In this document: piece by piece, positions 46,501 to 58,028 of the stretch | Numbering within the stretch: position 1 is the first letter of the stretch | Layout of the letters: each line of letters starts with the position of its first letter | Assembly: GCF_000003815.2 (NCBI RefSeq) | Contig: NC_049981.1 | Location: 6,038,970-6,102,969, forward strand | Origin: Branchiostoma floridae | Taxonomy: Eukaryota; Chordata; Leptocardii; Amphioxiformes; Branchiostomatidae | Length of the DNA stretch: 64,000 bases | Direction: 5' to 3' | Translations under genes and position numbers: made by a program | Notes under the pieces: generated by a model | Told to the model about the DNA's origin: nothing | The model's input: only the letters and a program-made list of their open reading frames with translations | Database searches by the model: none

Positions 46501-49500
46501 GAAGCCAGGAATCATCATGAGCGAGTTACCTTCCTCCAAGTCACCGGGCAAGATCTCCTTCAAGGCGGGAAGCAAGGCGCGTCAGAAGCTCCTCATCGAC
46601 AGTCAAGGGCGATGGTCCAGGAAGTGTTTGTCAGCGTTGCCGGATTCGCCGCGTGACCTTGGGATCCAAGATGGCGTCCACGGGATCCAAGATGGCGGCC
46701 AAGGAATCCAAGATGGCGGCCATGAGTTCCAAGGTGACAGCTACGAGATCGAAACTGGCAGTGGCGAGTTCCAAAATGGCGGCCATCAGTCCCAAGATGG
46801 TGACCCTATTGACCTTGCCAAAGCTATAAGTGGGTCGTTAACGAAATCGGGAACAAAGGAAGACAACCAGCGAGACCAGGTGGATGGAAAGTTCAACATT
46901 GACTTCCTTGGTGACGTCATCCAGGTCATAGTTCAAGACGACGACGATGACGACATCAATGACATCATGTTCTACGTCCATGGCAACGCGCATCACATTG
47001 CCAACATCTACCACGTGCTGAGGATGACCGTCAAAGTCCTGAAGCACAGGAAGCTGCTGCAGTTCGTCACCCCACGGCAGGTGGCGTCGTGGGTGGTTCT
47101 CGCCGAGCAGTGGCCCTACCGGTTGAGCTGGGTACTGCAGTTCGTTGAAGACAGCCAGCAGAAAGAGAGCATATGGCAACGCTCCCAAGTGATGACTGAT
47201 GACAACGAACTGAACCGAAGGCTGAGCCTGCTAGAGCCTACAGTATCAGGGTTAGTAAAATTTTCCTTTCAAATAGATCTAAGAGTCAGCAAAAAGATAT
47301 CATCGTTAATGATTCAGCTTTTACGAAAAACACACTGTTGTGTGTTCTCTATATATTCTCTATACAAAATGTACTAAGTAATGGATCAGTGGAATAGTGA
47401 TCATCTCCGCATAGGAATATCGTGGCAATTGCGGCCACTTTTTTGTGTTCTCTTAGATTGTTAATTATATAAGAACCCCGTCGGTAGTACACTGGGTGCG
47501 CTAGACTGTGCCATGCCGGCAACCGATCTTATTTAGAGCTTCTAGGGAAGATGTAGCCCGGTTTACAAATCGCAGCGCGTATTGTATCGGCGGGCATACT
47601 GCCTTGGCCCGCCGAAGATATTGCCTGCCCGCCCGCCACAGTTGGTCTGTAGTGAACAACTCTGCACTACGTACAGTCCGTTGAATGGTCACTACACACA
47701 TAAAAATGTGTTAGTACATCCACTTGAATATGTTTGTTCCGTTATATTATCACAGACACGACAGTCTGTTCAGACTGTTCAAGACGGTGAAGCGGGAAAT
47801 GTCCCGAGTCGACGCGAAGGAGTTCGCCCGTCTCAACAACCTAGACGGAGACCCTGAGATGTTCGAACTCCTCCTTCTCGAGTCAAAGATGACCGTGCAG
47901 GTAAGACACGTCTTCAAGGACCTTGAGAGATAATAACCTTGAATGATACGGTCTCTTTTGCACCAGTGTCCGCAGGGGATGTAGCCCCGGCCGGGCTCCG
48001 AAGCCACAAATTTGTCCCTGTGGACTGCCGGCTATACCGAGAGGGACCCCTCGATGTTTTCACGACCAGGTCACGACGTCCATTGTAACCGGGCCCTGGT
48101 TTAATTTCAACCGCGAGTTTTGCAAAAATCCGACCGTTCCCCAAAATAGCCTAGTAGCTGCAGGCTCCCGTGAAGCACCAAAAGGGAGAAAAATCGGCTC
48201 GAATTTAAATCAGTAATTAGTAATTTAATAACGCATCCCTAGGCTCACATACAGTTACTGGATAGTTTTTAAGACCATGTAGTTTTTAAACTAACGATAT
48301 TATTTCCATTTTTTTTCAGGAAATGATGACCTTGCTCCCCTGCACCATCAACTTGGACTGGTCCATTCAGCGCAGGATCGCAGTAGCAAGAAGTGTTATC
48401 ATTGGGGAATAGACGAAGGAAGTATCATCGTAATGCTTACTGTGTGTAATGAACTATGAAGTTTATCATGTAACATTAAAACAAGGTTCACAGCCATTTG
48501 TTTTCACAACACGTCGTTTGGATGAGCACCTGTTATTGGCTATTGAAAAACATGTTGTTGTGAATAATGTTTCTTATTCATCCATATGGCAACTTGATTT
48601 AATTATTCACGGATGTAATGATGTGAGATTTCAGGTATATTAAGTAGATCCATGTACACTTTGCAAGTTGATGTGAGGGTGGCCCATAAAATTACGCACC
48701 AATAAGATTTCACTAGAAACTGAGCATACTATCATGAGGTTGACTGGTGAGCACATTTAAGTATCATCTAGCAAGTTTTTATTCTAGAATTTTAGCAATG
48801 TAGTTCTTAATGTGTTAGAGGTTTAGAAAAGGTTTGGTTAATAACAAGTGTTGTTTGATAATTTTACTTTCTTGAGTAATTTCTTTTATCGTTTTTATCA
48901 ATGTACTGTATGTCTAAGTTTCATAAACAAAACGTTTATCGAATACATGTATGTTTTTATCGGCATCCGATGGACGAACAGCATCGTGTTTTTGCTTGAT
49001 ATCTATGTGTTGTAAGTTTCAAGCGATAATTTGTACTTGTGCAGCTAGTAATAAAGTACTCATACGGATTGCTCTTTGTCGTATGCACAGTTATGAGTGC
49101 ATGCTATCATAGGACCATGCACACTTTATCATTATAACAAGCTGTTTATAGCAGGAAACGCATCAAATTAAGAGGGGCAACTTTTAACACTTGAGGTTGA
49201 TCCTACTCTCAGGAAGTTGACTATGAGTAGAGATGTTCTCTGTAATGTTTATCGTACTAGTAGGCTTATAGGGGACAATGCATATATATATATATATGGT
49301 TGTTCAATCACTTTTTTATATATCAATAATCTAGGTTTTGCTTTGCTTAATCCTCAGATCCGAGCGAAAAAAATGAAACTGTAGTTCATCAATTCACCTT
49401 TATTCGCGGGGTAACCTTATTCCGCTACATTTCAAACAAGAATATGAAGTCGACGGACGAGGTTCCAAATGCAGTGTTTTGGAAGTACATGTATAAAATT

Positions 49501-51441
49501 TGAAACCACCATCCGTCGATTAGATGCCTCGAATACCTTTTTTAAAATCTAAAAACGGATATAGGTTACCCCGCGGATAAAGGTGACCCAATGTTACTTG
49601 AAAGTGTCACAAAGTACGTACGGTTTGCTTTGGCAGGCGACGAAGCCGGTACCCTCCCCACGACACTCGCACAGGTAGCACCCGTCCTCAAACGTGTCTC
49701 CGACGTTGTAGGTATTGCCGTTGTGGATACAGCCATCTGGTAAAGACGAAACAATGTGTAGAATAAATATTCAAAGCTAAGTAAAATTAAACTTTGCAAT
49801 CCTTATGCTAATGTTTTATTGTGCCAAATTGATTATAAGGGAGGATTTGGTCCGGGTGCACCAGTTCTTTTTATATATCTACAAGACATGTCGACACAAT
49901 AATGTCATTACCTTAGTGCCGCCATCGGAAATGAAGACAAGAACATGGGTTTACTAAATAATTACAAGGAAACAAGACAACAATTAAGCAGAGCAAATGA
50001 AAATCAAATGATATGGTCTGAGGATATATGAAATTCTCTAAGTCCCTTCAGACTGGTATGATAATGTTTAGTCATCATTGAAGCGCCAGCTTTGATGACA
50101 GGATAGCACAAGAAAAACAATGAAACAAGGACCACTACGCTTCGGGGCGGACTAACTCGAACAAGGCTGGACACCAGACTAGAGTAAAACCTAGGCTACC
50201 GAAAGGTTCCCAATAGGGGGACAAAGTAGTGTGAAATCATCTTATCAATGTTCAAGAAAGCTTCGATAGACGATAGACATGGCACAACTTGTAACTGTTC
50301 GCCTATGCCTGTTGGGTTCACCTTTAATTTGCTTGTGCTACTCTCTAAACTAACGAAGACATACAGAATAGAAGGGCAAATACAAAATTTACTTAGCACA
50401 TACTGTGAAATGTTTTCATATCAAACAGTAGCGCACGATACGTCATCCCTTCCGTCAGGTTTAGATTTTCTCAGCCAATCAGGTGCAGTAACGAACCATA
50501 CCGGCATACGTCATCCCTTCCGTTATGTTTGGATTTCCTCAGCCAATCAGGTGCAATAACGCACCATACGTCATCCCTCCGTCACTTTTGAAAATTTTCT
50601 TAGCCAATCATGTGTGGTATCGCAGGTGTGGTGATCCCTCCTGTCATGTTTGAATTTTCTTGGCCAATGAGAAGCAATAACGTGCTACACGGCATCAACC
50701 GTTATCTCTTTATATCTTTCTTAGCCAATGAGGAACAGTGACTCGCCATACGACCTAATGTTTACATTTTCTTAGCCAATGAGAAGCAGTTACTCACCAT
50801 ACGTCATCCCTCCCGTCATAGTGCCGCCCGTGCCGCCGTTCATGTTGTTCTTCTCTGGCCGCGCGGAGACAACCGCCAACAGGGCAAAGACTGCAAAAAC
50901 CCTGGGCAGAGAGGGGGGGGGGGGGTGTATGTACATTTTTAAGTTCAAAAGAACGGTTAAAGGGAAAGAAAAGCTAGAGGCGAGGGTTCGAAAAATATGT
51001 ATGCCTTTAAAAGACAGAACCTCATTAAAGCTATTGTGGTTCTCAAGCCCTAAGATAGTATAAAGAAATACTACTATGGTGAGAGGTAGCAGCTGTCCAG
51101 CTTTCCGATAAGCGCTGGCGTGGGAAAGATTAGTCACTACTCGCTCGTTTTGTCTTTCTGGGCCTTCGTACAGTACGAATCAAACGACCCACAAATTCAC
51201 ATTACCAGGCTTTTTTTGCGATGCAAAACATTTGGAACGAGCTCAAAAGTTGGATTACATGATAAGTCGTGAACATTTATATATCTACTGGAGCATACAT
51301 ATATGCATCATATTAATATGCCAAAATTGTCTAACGATAGTCATATTACAATAATCTGTTGTCGTCTCGTGGTCAATTGAGATGAATATCAACCCAAATT
51401 AGAATTAATAGTACAATCATATCGAGAAATACTCACTTCAT
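38501..51441 (-). CDS. Secreted protein with three fibronectin type I-like modules
   Basis: Six exons: 51,441-51,437 (ATGAA|gtgagt), 50,901-50,798, 49,736-49,622, 39,901-39,798, 39,339-39,193 and 38,637-38,501. All junctions have GT/AG ends and phases close to give 203 aa and a TAA. The signal peptide MKVFAVFALLAVVSA is split after codon 2. A Gly-rich linker precedes module 1 (about 39-71, C-I-H-N-G-N-T-Y-N-V-G-D...C-E-C-R-G-E-G-T-G). A Cys-rich segment (76-98, C-P-P-M...C-C-Y-E-M-Q-C) and a (GT)n linker follow, then modules 2 (119-155) and 3 (166-202), each with G-x-x-Y-x-[VI]-G and C-x-C-x-G-x-G-x-G. This is the fibronectin type I pattern. Likely an extracellular matrix or mucosal secreted protein; the role is not known. 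The third intron (9.7 kb) encloses the KAP gene. Confidence 0.8.
39425..39500 (-). pseudogene. Decayed duplicate of an FN1-like exon in its own intron
   Basis: On the minus strand the acceptor AACCCAG is followed by a copy of the first half of exon 5 (M-L-V-D-V-D-V-C-Q-Y-N-Y-Q-T-F-Q-I-G against M-P-V-A-V-D-V-C-Q-A-N-G-Q-T-Y-Q-I-G), ending in a TAG. The flanking intron sequence (ATCAATATTAACT) is duplicated too. The second half of the module is missing, so it cannot be a usable exon. Confidence 0.75.
39590..39775. repeat. Degenerate (GT)n tract
   Basis: About 185 bases of TG-rich sequence with a pure (GT)n core near 39,703-39,726, inside intron 4 of the fibronectin type I-like gene, just before exon 4 on the plus-strand map. 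The long open frames here are low-complexity artefacts. Confidence 0.85.
40000..40150 (-). mobile_element. tRNA-derived SINE-like repeat
   Basis: Minus strand: A-box-like TGGCTAGAGCGTTG and B-box GAGTTCGATAC at tRNA spacing, followed by TTGCCATGCCCCAATGACGG. It lies in the large intron of the fibronectin type I-like gene, upstream of the KAP gene. Confidence 0.6.
40840..40930 (+). promoter_or_regulatory. Possible 5'-UTR exon of the KAP gene
   Basis: The sequence ends TTTACAGACAG|GTATGT, a strong donor, and the coding exon starts after a clean acceptor (CAATTTTAG, ending at 41,661) about 730 bases on. The start of the exon cannot be placed. The long frame on the opposite strand at 40,912-41,289 looks like a shadow. 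Confidence 0.3.
41683..48412 (+). CDS. KAP-family P-loop NTPase with internal membrane helices
   Basis: Nine coding exons: 41,683-42,358, 42,869-43,075, 43,601-43,953, 44,352-44,420, 44,631-44,765, 45,248-45,813, 46,405-47,250, 47,756-47,900 and 48,320-48,412. All are GT/AG with consistent phases, giving 1,029 aa. ATG 41,683 is the first in the frame. The N-terminal 225 residues are acidic and look disordered. Walker A is G-E-F-G-M-G-K-T (280-287), Walker B V-I-I-M-V-D-D-L-D (607-615), and W-V-D-F-N-A-W lies between them. Membrane helices interrupt the NTPase domain (about 336-386, a pair; about 500-521; a weaker one at 530-548). That is the hallmark of KAP NTPases (Kidins220/ARMS, NKPD1, PifA), which organise membrane-associated signalling complexes. 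No ankyrin repeats are present, so it is closer in plan to NKPD1. It is nested in an intron of the opposite-strand gene. Confidence 0.87.
43482..43526. repeat. (GT)n microsatellite in a KAP-gene intron
   Basis: Pure TG dinucleotide run of about 45 bases, 75 bases before the third coding exon's acceptor. Confidence 0.95.
44930..45120 (-). mobile_element. SINE-like repeat in a KAP-gene intron
   Basis: The minus strand carries a B-box (GGGTTCGAATC) followed by TTGCCATGCTATCTATC and CACCCGGGTGTGAAATTGG. The same arrangement (GATCGAATC-type B-box plus TGCTATTGATCTTGTG) is seen at 60,545-60,770, so the two belong to one family. Confidence 0.55.
46660..46805 (+). repeat. In-frame 24-bp repeat coding G-I-Q-D-G-G
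   Basis: Inside the seventh coding exon of the KAP gene. The unit GGATCCAAGATGGCGGCC, with variable spacer, encodes octapeptides such as G-I-Q-D-G-G-Q and later G-E-F-Q-N-G-G-H. About six copies are seen; the first three are nearly perfect and later ones decay. The DNA core CCAAGATGGCGGC matches the published YY1 binding consensus, so the coding repeat is also a potential cluster of binding sites. Confidence 0.8.
48413..49392. other. 3' flank of the KAP gene
   Basis: A+T-rich, probably including the 3' UTR; an AATAAA lies within GTAATAAAGTACTC near 49,050. No other gene is seen. Confidence 0.4.
49393..49587. mobile_element. MITE-like element, TTCACCTTTAT family, copy 1
   Basis: The left end TTCACCTTTATTCGCGGGGT is repeated inverted at the right (ACCCCGCGGATAAAGGTGA), with AACC..TATCCG blocks inside. 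Copy 2 is at 57,490-57,682. This copy ends 35 bases from exon 3 of the fibronectin type I-like gene. Confidence 0.7.
50425..50798 (-). repeat. Minisatellite seeded on an exon/donor junction (FN1-like gene, intron 2)
   Basis: The exon 2 end and its donor (GGAGGGATGACGTATG|gtgagt) plus about 40 bases of intron (CTTCTCATTGGCTAAGAAAA) recur about six times downstream in the transcribed direction, with a unit of roughly 61 bp. Copies lie near 50,747, 50,690, 50,630, 50,567, 50,504 and 50,437. Donor positions are variably mutated (gtgcgt, gtgtag). The copies are intronic because the first junction is the one whose phase fits exon 3. Confidence 0.8.
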
Positions 51442-51849
51442 GCTGAGTTGCAAGTGTGGACCGTTTGCTGTGAGGTACTGAACAGAACTGCGCAAAGCGT
51501 TAGCTATTCGTATACGTCATAACGTGACCCTTGCCACGGACAGGACATCCAGTATCGGATGTTTACCTTAATGTGTTCAAACTTCCGAAATTTACTTAAA
51601 AGTACGAAGTGTACATGTCCTTTAACTAGGCCTTTCTTATTTGATTACTAGTATATGGATGGGATACGCATCTGCATCAGTTTTCGGCCGTTTGAAAAAA
51701 AAAGTTTCCAAATTATATAAAGCAAAATTTTATTGCAAAATGAGAAAATATATGCTGCACATTGCAAAAATAATATCGGAAAACGAATATATACTATACT
51801 AGTTTTATATGACTAAAATAGTTTAAGTTGTCCGTACATCTGAGCAGAT

Positions 51850-52110
51850 GCTTGGGGTGGGTGCAGGGGTGGCGTCTATCTCCATTTCGGTAGCCATTGG
51901 GCCACACATGTGTAAGCCACTACAGCAGAGGGCTGGTCCGCTGGTAGTGATGTGTGTTTAACTTCCATACTCTTCCTCATTAGTGCTGAATGCTAAGCAG
52001 AGAAAGCAGCATGTACCATTTTCAAAGTTTTGGTATGACTCGGCCGGGGATCGAACTCATGACCTACCGAATGCAAGGCGAACACTCTACCAACACGGCC
52101 ATTGCACCGA
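51850..52110 (-). mobile_element. tRNA-derived SINE-like repeat
   Basis: Minus strand: GGTGCAATGGCCGTGTTGGT (A-box region, GTTGGTAGAGTG) and B-box GAGTTCGATCCC about 30 bases later, then GGCCGAGTCATACC and a 200-base tail. The region upstream of the fibronectin type I-like gene (51,442-51,849) shows no other gene. Confidence 0.65.
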
Positions 52111-52884
52111 TTATATGAATGCCAACATCGATTCCAAGGAAAAATATGTAAAACAAAATCGTACTCTGTATAGCTTGCTCTGTGTGCCCAGGCATTTGTA
52201 CAACCCTTCTGAACACTAAGATTCCATAACGAACGCTAATTTTGGCGCGAAATTCTTTTTATCCGCACGCTCGCACCAGTTTTGGGCTTTACAAAGGATG
52301 TCATCCATATCATAAAATCAACACGACCCTATATATTGTGTTTATCAACTCGTATTTGCTTTTTCTGTCAGTAGCATACTTCTATTTATGTTTATCTTCT
52401 AGGCGTATCAAATCGTACATACTTTACCCATTTTGTGGGAGAAAAAATTCTTAGTTACAGCAAATTTTGAGTGTTTAGCTTTAGACTTTTCGTAATGATA
52501 AAGTTAAACCCCATGACTTTTAGACAGTCATTTTAAAGAGAGTGGCTCATTTTCCCCCTACAAAATGCTTCATCATTTACAGATGGTATTTCACACGGGG
52601 CGACGTATGCAACTATTAGTATAGGCTTATCGTTATCTCCATGAAAAAGTGAGGTATAGTTTTGGCCATCATAAAATTAAAACCCCAGGGTGGATGACTT
52701 TTGGTATGTTTTGAACTCTTTTTTTCTAAACTAACTTTTCAAGAAATATTATAATTTCTACCATACAGAACAAGCCTGGCAAAAAAATGTTTTAATAATT
52801 TCTAAACTAGTATTTACCACAAGAATATGATAGTGTTATGTACTCCTTACCATTTATCACTACTTTGTGCATAGCCATCTCACC

Positions 52885-53235
52885 AGCTGGAATTACTACA
52901 GCCCTACTCAAGACTGCTTCTCTGCTTCGAATTCAAGCGCCTTACCCTAGTCACCCTAGACTTGTCCTTTGACTGGAAATCCAGTGACCCTACCCAACAC
53001 TGGCTTCCTGGTTGAAATACCAGTGACTTACCCAACACCGCCCCGTCGCTGGAATTCCATCTACTTGTGCAGTTTTCTAGGCCGAATGCTTCCAACTCCT
53101 AGGGGAGTCTATCTGCATGACCCACTTCCTACAAGCCGTTGGAATTGCAGCAATTCTGCCCTACACAGGTTCCCTGACTGGAATTCCAAACATTCCTATA
53201 TATCAGCATTCCTGTGGGAATCTCTGTACAATTCC
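52885..53235. repeat. Degenerate minisatellite, CTGGAATTCC core
   Basis: About eight diverged copies of a 40-45 base unit with core CTGGAATTCCA and CAGTGACCTACCCAACAC. Open frames here are a by-product of the repeat. The neighbourhood 52,111-53,831 has no supported gene. Confidence 0.5.
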
Positions 53236-53831
53236 TAGAATTCTTGCAGAATAAGCATAATACTACCATTTGGCTCGCCCATAAGGCGTCACCAAAAACA
53301 TTTCCCAACGGCTAAAAATAGATAGAATCATCAAATCGATAATATTGCAACAGTACTGTTTCTACAATGTAGATATGTTAATGTTACATAGGGGTCTTTA
53401 ATGTGTAGATATTTACATTTATTTAGTGTGTTATAACAGCTGTATGGTTCACATTAACTTATAAGGGTATAATTGCGACCTGTAGAATGATGACGTAAAA
53501 ATTGGTACAACACTATCAGGCACTAGGTAAAACGCACTATCGGACCTTGCAATCTTTTTTTTCAATTGTCTAATACCCATCAATTTTTATCTGCCACATT
53601 TGGAAACGAACATGGTTTTCATTGATAGTATATAGACAGTAAATTAATAAGGTTGACATTTATGTGCTCAAAACATAATGTAGAAACATAGAATTTGCAC
53701 TTATACTTGCAACTTTTGAATGTCGCAGGAGGTTGTAACTTTGCAAGGCTACTTCGCAAATAGCATCAGAAGGGTACCAAACGATACTTTGGTGTATTAA
53801 AGGTAGTCCTGGGTCCCAGTATTTAACGATC

Positions 53832-54035
53832 TACTGTAAATGCATTTAAGTTCGCGGGGATTTAAATTTGCGTTAGTTGGAAAATTGAGTTTTTGCAGTG
53901 GTTTGCAGTACCACCATAGTCTTTATTGAAACATATAATGGATAAATGTTTGCAGCGATTTTCTGTTCTCAGTGCAATGATCACTACGAAAATCGCGTGT
54001 ATAAAACCACCGCGAACATTTCTGCATTTACAGTA
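53832..54035. mobile_element. MITE-like element, TACTGTAAATG family, copy 2
   Basis: TACTGTAAATGCATTTAAG at the left and TTCTGCATTTACAGTA at the right, with GTTCGCGG and CCGCGAAC just inside. Same family as 32,220-32,410. Confidence 0.75.
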
Positions 54036-54046
54036 CTTTTAAACTA

Positions 54047-54252
54047 AGGCCTATGTCACATTTCTAAACCAGGGCCCGGTCAGACAGCTTTCTGGAACGA
54101 CAACTATGATATAAAAGACACCAAACTACACAAGACAAGAGGAGAATAGTCTTGGACATTACTTGTCTATACTTGATCGTATACATTTCTATTTTTTTTT
54201 CTTCTAAAAAACAGCCCGGTCGGGCCCCGGTTCAGAAACGTGCCGTTAGCCT
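54047..54252. mobile_element. MITE-like element next to the previous one
   Basis: The ends are inverted (GGCC[T/]ATGTCACATTTCTAAAC against GTTTCAGAAACGTGCCGTTAGCC in reverse), with GGGCCCGG / CCGGGCCC blocks. A relative occupies 58,862-59,045 (GGCTAACGTCACATTTCC). Both are about 185-205 bases and share AAACTACACAAGA inside. Confidence 0.55.
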
Positions 54253-55194
54253 AATGTTTGCTTAAGGTTAGATTTTTAATATATTAAATGGATGAATCAT
54301 GTACGATGAAATCATGGACAAGACAATCACACAAGTAACTGAATGCTTTTCTTTAACTCTTTATGCTTGATATACAAACTGAACCTGATGATAATCAACA
54401 AAATGTATGCCATAACCAGTGAAAGTAACACAGAATAGACAAGAAATTAAAATATTAACCAAAGAATGATCAAAGTTACAAACTCAATACATTAAAACTG
54501 TAACAAAATCAAGCTGTAAGCTGTTGATGCGGATTCTAATTGCACAAACCCTATATGCTGACAAATATTTCCAGGTAAACTGTTAGGTTGGGAACTTGTT
54601 TATACATGTATATATATATATAGCAGAACAACAAAAATGCCTTCCCAAACATGTACACCTGTAAACAAGTGACACGAATAATTGTGCACAACCTTAATGA
54701 ACAATAAATGCATTTCGTATGACATTATTTACTCCATTTGAAAGTCCATCTGTGTTGTTGGTATAAGTCCTTCTGAATCAAAGTTGTACCGTAATTAATT
54801 GCCAATACAAAAATTGCATTTTGTCTCAAGAGGATTTAAAGAAGCCACCTACATCCGGGCTTCACAACAGAGACGGGGGGTGCCATAGGCTTTCCGCAAG
54901 TCAGGTTTTTTATCAGCATATTAACGTGACGTCACAGAAGCGGTGAATTTCTCATTCCTTGACAAAGACTGGAAATAACAGTTAGGTAAGTCGATTTTTT
55001 TCCTATTGGCAATTACAGTGTGGATCAGTTCAACTTTAACCCATTATCATTTCTTCCATGTCGAAGTACATTGTCAGTTACACACACCAACATGGCTGCT
55101 GTTGTACTCCAACATGGCTGCTGAGAGAATCAAATTATAATCATTATGATGTAAACAAAAAGTCTCTATCGATGATAAGACTTTGTATTCTGTT

Positions 55195-55575
55195 ACACAA
55201 GCCAAAATGTATACAGGACAAATATTCTGTTAAACCCCTTACACAACCCAAATGTATATATGTCAAATATTCTGCTCAACCCCTTACACAGACCAAATGT
55301 TTATGGGACAGGTATTCGCAGACTGTTAAACCCCTCACACAACCCAAAAGTAATTGAGGACAAGTATTCAGTCACAACCCTTGCACAACCCAATTGTATA
55401 TATGACAAGTATTCTGCTAAACCCCTTACACAATGCAAATGTATACAGGACAAGTATTCTGCTAAACCCATTACACAATGCAAATGTATACATTGTCTAG
55501 TATTCTGCTAAACCTCATACACAGCTCTAATGAACACATAACAATATTCTGTCAAAACCCCTTACACAGCCTTTT
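55195..55575. repeat. Minisatellite, 45-50-bp unit, eight copies
   Basis: Unit GACAAGTATTCTGCTAAACC followed by CCTTACACAACCCAAATGTA. Copies start at about 55,217, 55,262, 55,307, 55,357, 55,403, 55,448, 55,494 and 55,542. It is non-coding. Confidence 0.85.
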
Positions 55576-55763
55576 TCCTCATAGCCTTGCCAAGAGAAAT
55601 GTTTAACATAACAAAACGAGGACACCAATGACTTTACACTGTACTTTTCCTAAACAATATTTACCACATTTTGTTACATGTGGCTACACAATGGATACAC
55701 ACAATCAAATGTTAACCATGTTACTCAGTTATTCTAGGATACCTTTATGAATGCCTTTATACC

Positions 55764-56147
55764 AGGGGTGCCTAATTATAAATATTTGCATACTGTCCTC
55801 ATTAAGTTTGTGTACTTTTAAAAGGGCATGAATTTCATAAAACTTGTGTTTCTTAATAGTGGATTGTATGAATTCTGTAAAATTTGTTTGTTTGTTAGTA
55901 TTTAATGACATCAATTTCATAAATTTTGTATTTTGTAACAATGGATTGTATAAATTCCATAAAATTATGTATGTTTCTAGTAGTAGTGGGTCCTATAATC
56001 ACAAAAATATGTATTTTTGTAGCAGTAGATCATATGAATTCCTTAAAAAATTTGAATGTTTTTTAGATTCCATAAATTTTAATGTATTCAGTAGAACTTG
56101 TACAAATTCTGTAAAAATTGTATAAACACTTACTAATAGGCACCCCT
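55764..56147. mobile_element. Element with inverted ends and internal repeats
   Basis: Ends AGGGGTGCCTA and TAGGCACCCCT are perfect inverse copies. The interior is a run of about six imperfect 50-base units (TGTATGAATTCCATAAAATT-like). Flanks are TTATACC and GTATAC, so a TATAC-related duplication is possible but unclear. Confidence 0.5.
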
Positions 56148-57489
56148 GTATACAGTCAAATATGGGACAAGTGTATGCAAAATTTGTCCTTTGCAAAGTT
56201 TGGTATGCATGATTGGACAGGTGGTTAAAAAGACACTCATTCAGACTATTCCAATCAAGTCAAGGGGAGGAGAACAACAAATACTTTGGGGCAGACTGGA
56301 TATGAACTTTCTTATACCCTTAGCTTCTGAATTAAGCAATAACATGGCTTAAATAATCTAAAGCCACAGAGGTTATCACAGATTGGGAGGGTGAAATACA
56401 TTCCCCTTAAATATTCTTCTGACCAAAAAAAACATAACATTCTACACTGAGGAATGGTTTAGTCCAGTGTAACATCATGAAAGGTTCAAAGGTCAACATT
56501 ATAGAGGCATCCAGCCATGAAAATACTTGTACAAATAAATTTTCCATGTAAAAGGTTTTTCAGGTCATTTCAAAGCTGAAAAACTATATGTTATACCACA
56601 AAACAAACAAAAATCCTCACAATTTAGCATAAAGTCCCTGTACCATTGGTTGTGTCAATAATGTTCTCTCCATGGTTAGTATACTAAACTATGCCCACAC
56701 TGGGTACACATTACTCCATACATTAAGCCATCACAGTCTCTTTTTCCATAATGAAATCCTGTTTTTCCAAGAAAGAAAAACATTGTGCTAAGTCAGTCTA
56801 CCTGGAAGCACCAGCACTTTTTTCCCGATATATGAAGAGATAATACATTTAATACAAGACTTAGTATTTTATCCTATTCTTTTTTACATAGCCTGATAGA
56901 TTAATATATAACAGAATTTAGCATCAAACATGTATTATATATATGTTGAGAAAGAACATAAACATCGAGTTTAAGTTTGTTTTTGTTCTCACCACTACGA
57001 TGAGGGTCCTTAAAGCAGGGCTGTCTCAACCTTTGAATTTAATCGGTGCCTGACTCATTGTTCGTTGTTTGTTGTTTATTTCAAGCTTTGGTTTCATCAA
57101 CTTCATGCTTTGAAGTTCATATGAAATGTATGATACAAATGTAGGGGGTGAAATTTTTGTCCGTCCCAACTCCCAACAAAGAAATTTCCGTCCGAGGTTG
57201 TTGGGACGGGTCCTGTAGACAGCCCTGGTCCATCAGTTTTGACTTTTTGAACTTTCTGACCACCTTTCAATTTGGAGATATGCTAGCATATTGTGAGATT
57301 AGAGAAAGCAAAAAATATTGTTGATTTCTGATATTTTGGCAAACATCCTCAATCACAATTCTATTAGGCAGAATCATTATCCGGATAATCAGATGTCAAA
57401 TGATGTTATCCACATAATTCAAGTTTTTATGCTGAACGAATATGAAAATAGAGTCTGCGGGGAAAGTCTGTACCTAAGGGTTACACTAG

Positions 57490-57682
57490 TTCACCTTTAT
57501 CTGAGGGGTAACCTATATCCGTTGTTTCAAAAACTGTGGTTTCAAACTGCAATATTTTCAAAATATTTCAGAGGACCCAACATTGTCAAAATATTGCAGT
57601 TTGACCGCCTGTCAAGTTGACATCCCTAAATACCTTGCTTTTAAAGACAACGGATATAGGTTACCCCTCAAATAAAGGTGAA
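57490..57682. mobile_element. MITE-like element, TTCACCTTTAT family, copy 2
   Basis: TTCACCTTTATCTGAGGGGT at the left, inverse ACCCCTCAAATAAAGGTGAA at the right, with AACCTATATCCGTTGT / ACAACGGATATAGGTT inside. The interior is itself partly palindromic around AATATTTTCAAAATATT. Confidence 0.75.
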
Positions 57683-58028
57683 CTAAAGTTACACCCAGTT
57701 TCAAGGGGTGAATAAAGTCATTCAAGTTTTTCCGCCCAGTCCTCTGTTATCATTTTCTCCTCTTTCTGAGTATTTACTTTCAAACTCCGAGAACCACCTT
57801 TAACAGTGGATTGGCTATACAAGCTCAATGCTACCATTTTGCAGACACTTGTTTTTAGCTGTGGCTTTTGGCATATGTGGCAAGGATACAGGAAGATGCT
57901 TCATATATATATAGACTCTCCAAATCTACAGACAGACAAAATAATACTTTTCACCATTTTACGTTATTGCAAAAGGCCGCCCACACATATACACGTACCA
58001 ATATACACCCCCCATATAGCGCGTATCT

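Larger units (their letters stand above)
54260..58028. other. Downstream of the RING gene, repeats and possible 3' UTR
   Basis: 3.7 kb without a supported coding region. It holds the minisatellite at 55,195-55,575, the element at 55,764-56,147 and the MITE at 57,490-57,682. How far the 3' UTR of the RING gene extends cannot be read from sequence. Confidence 0.4.
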
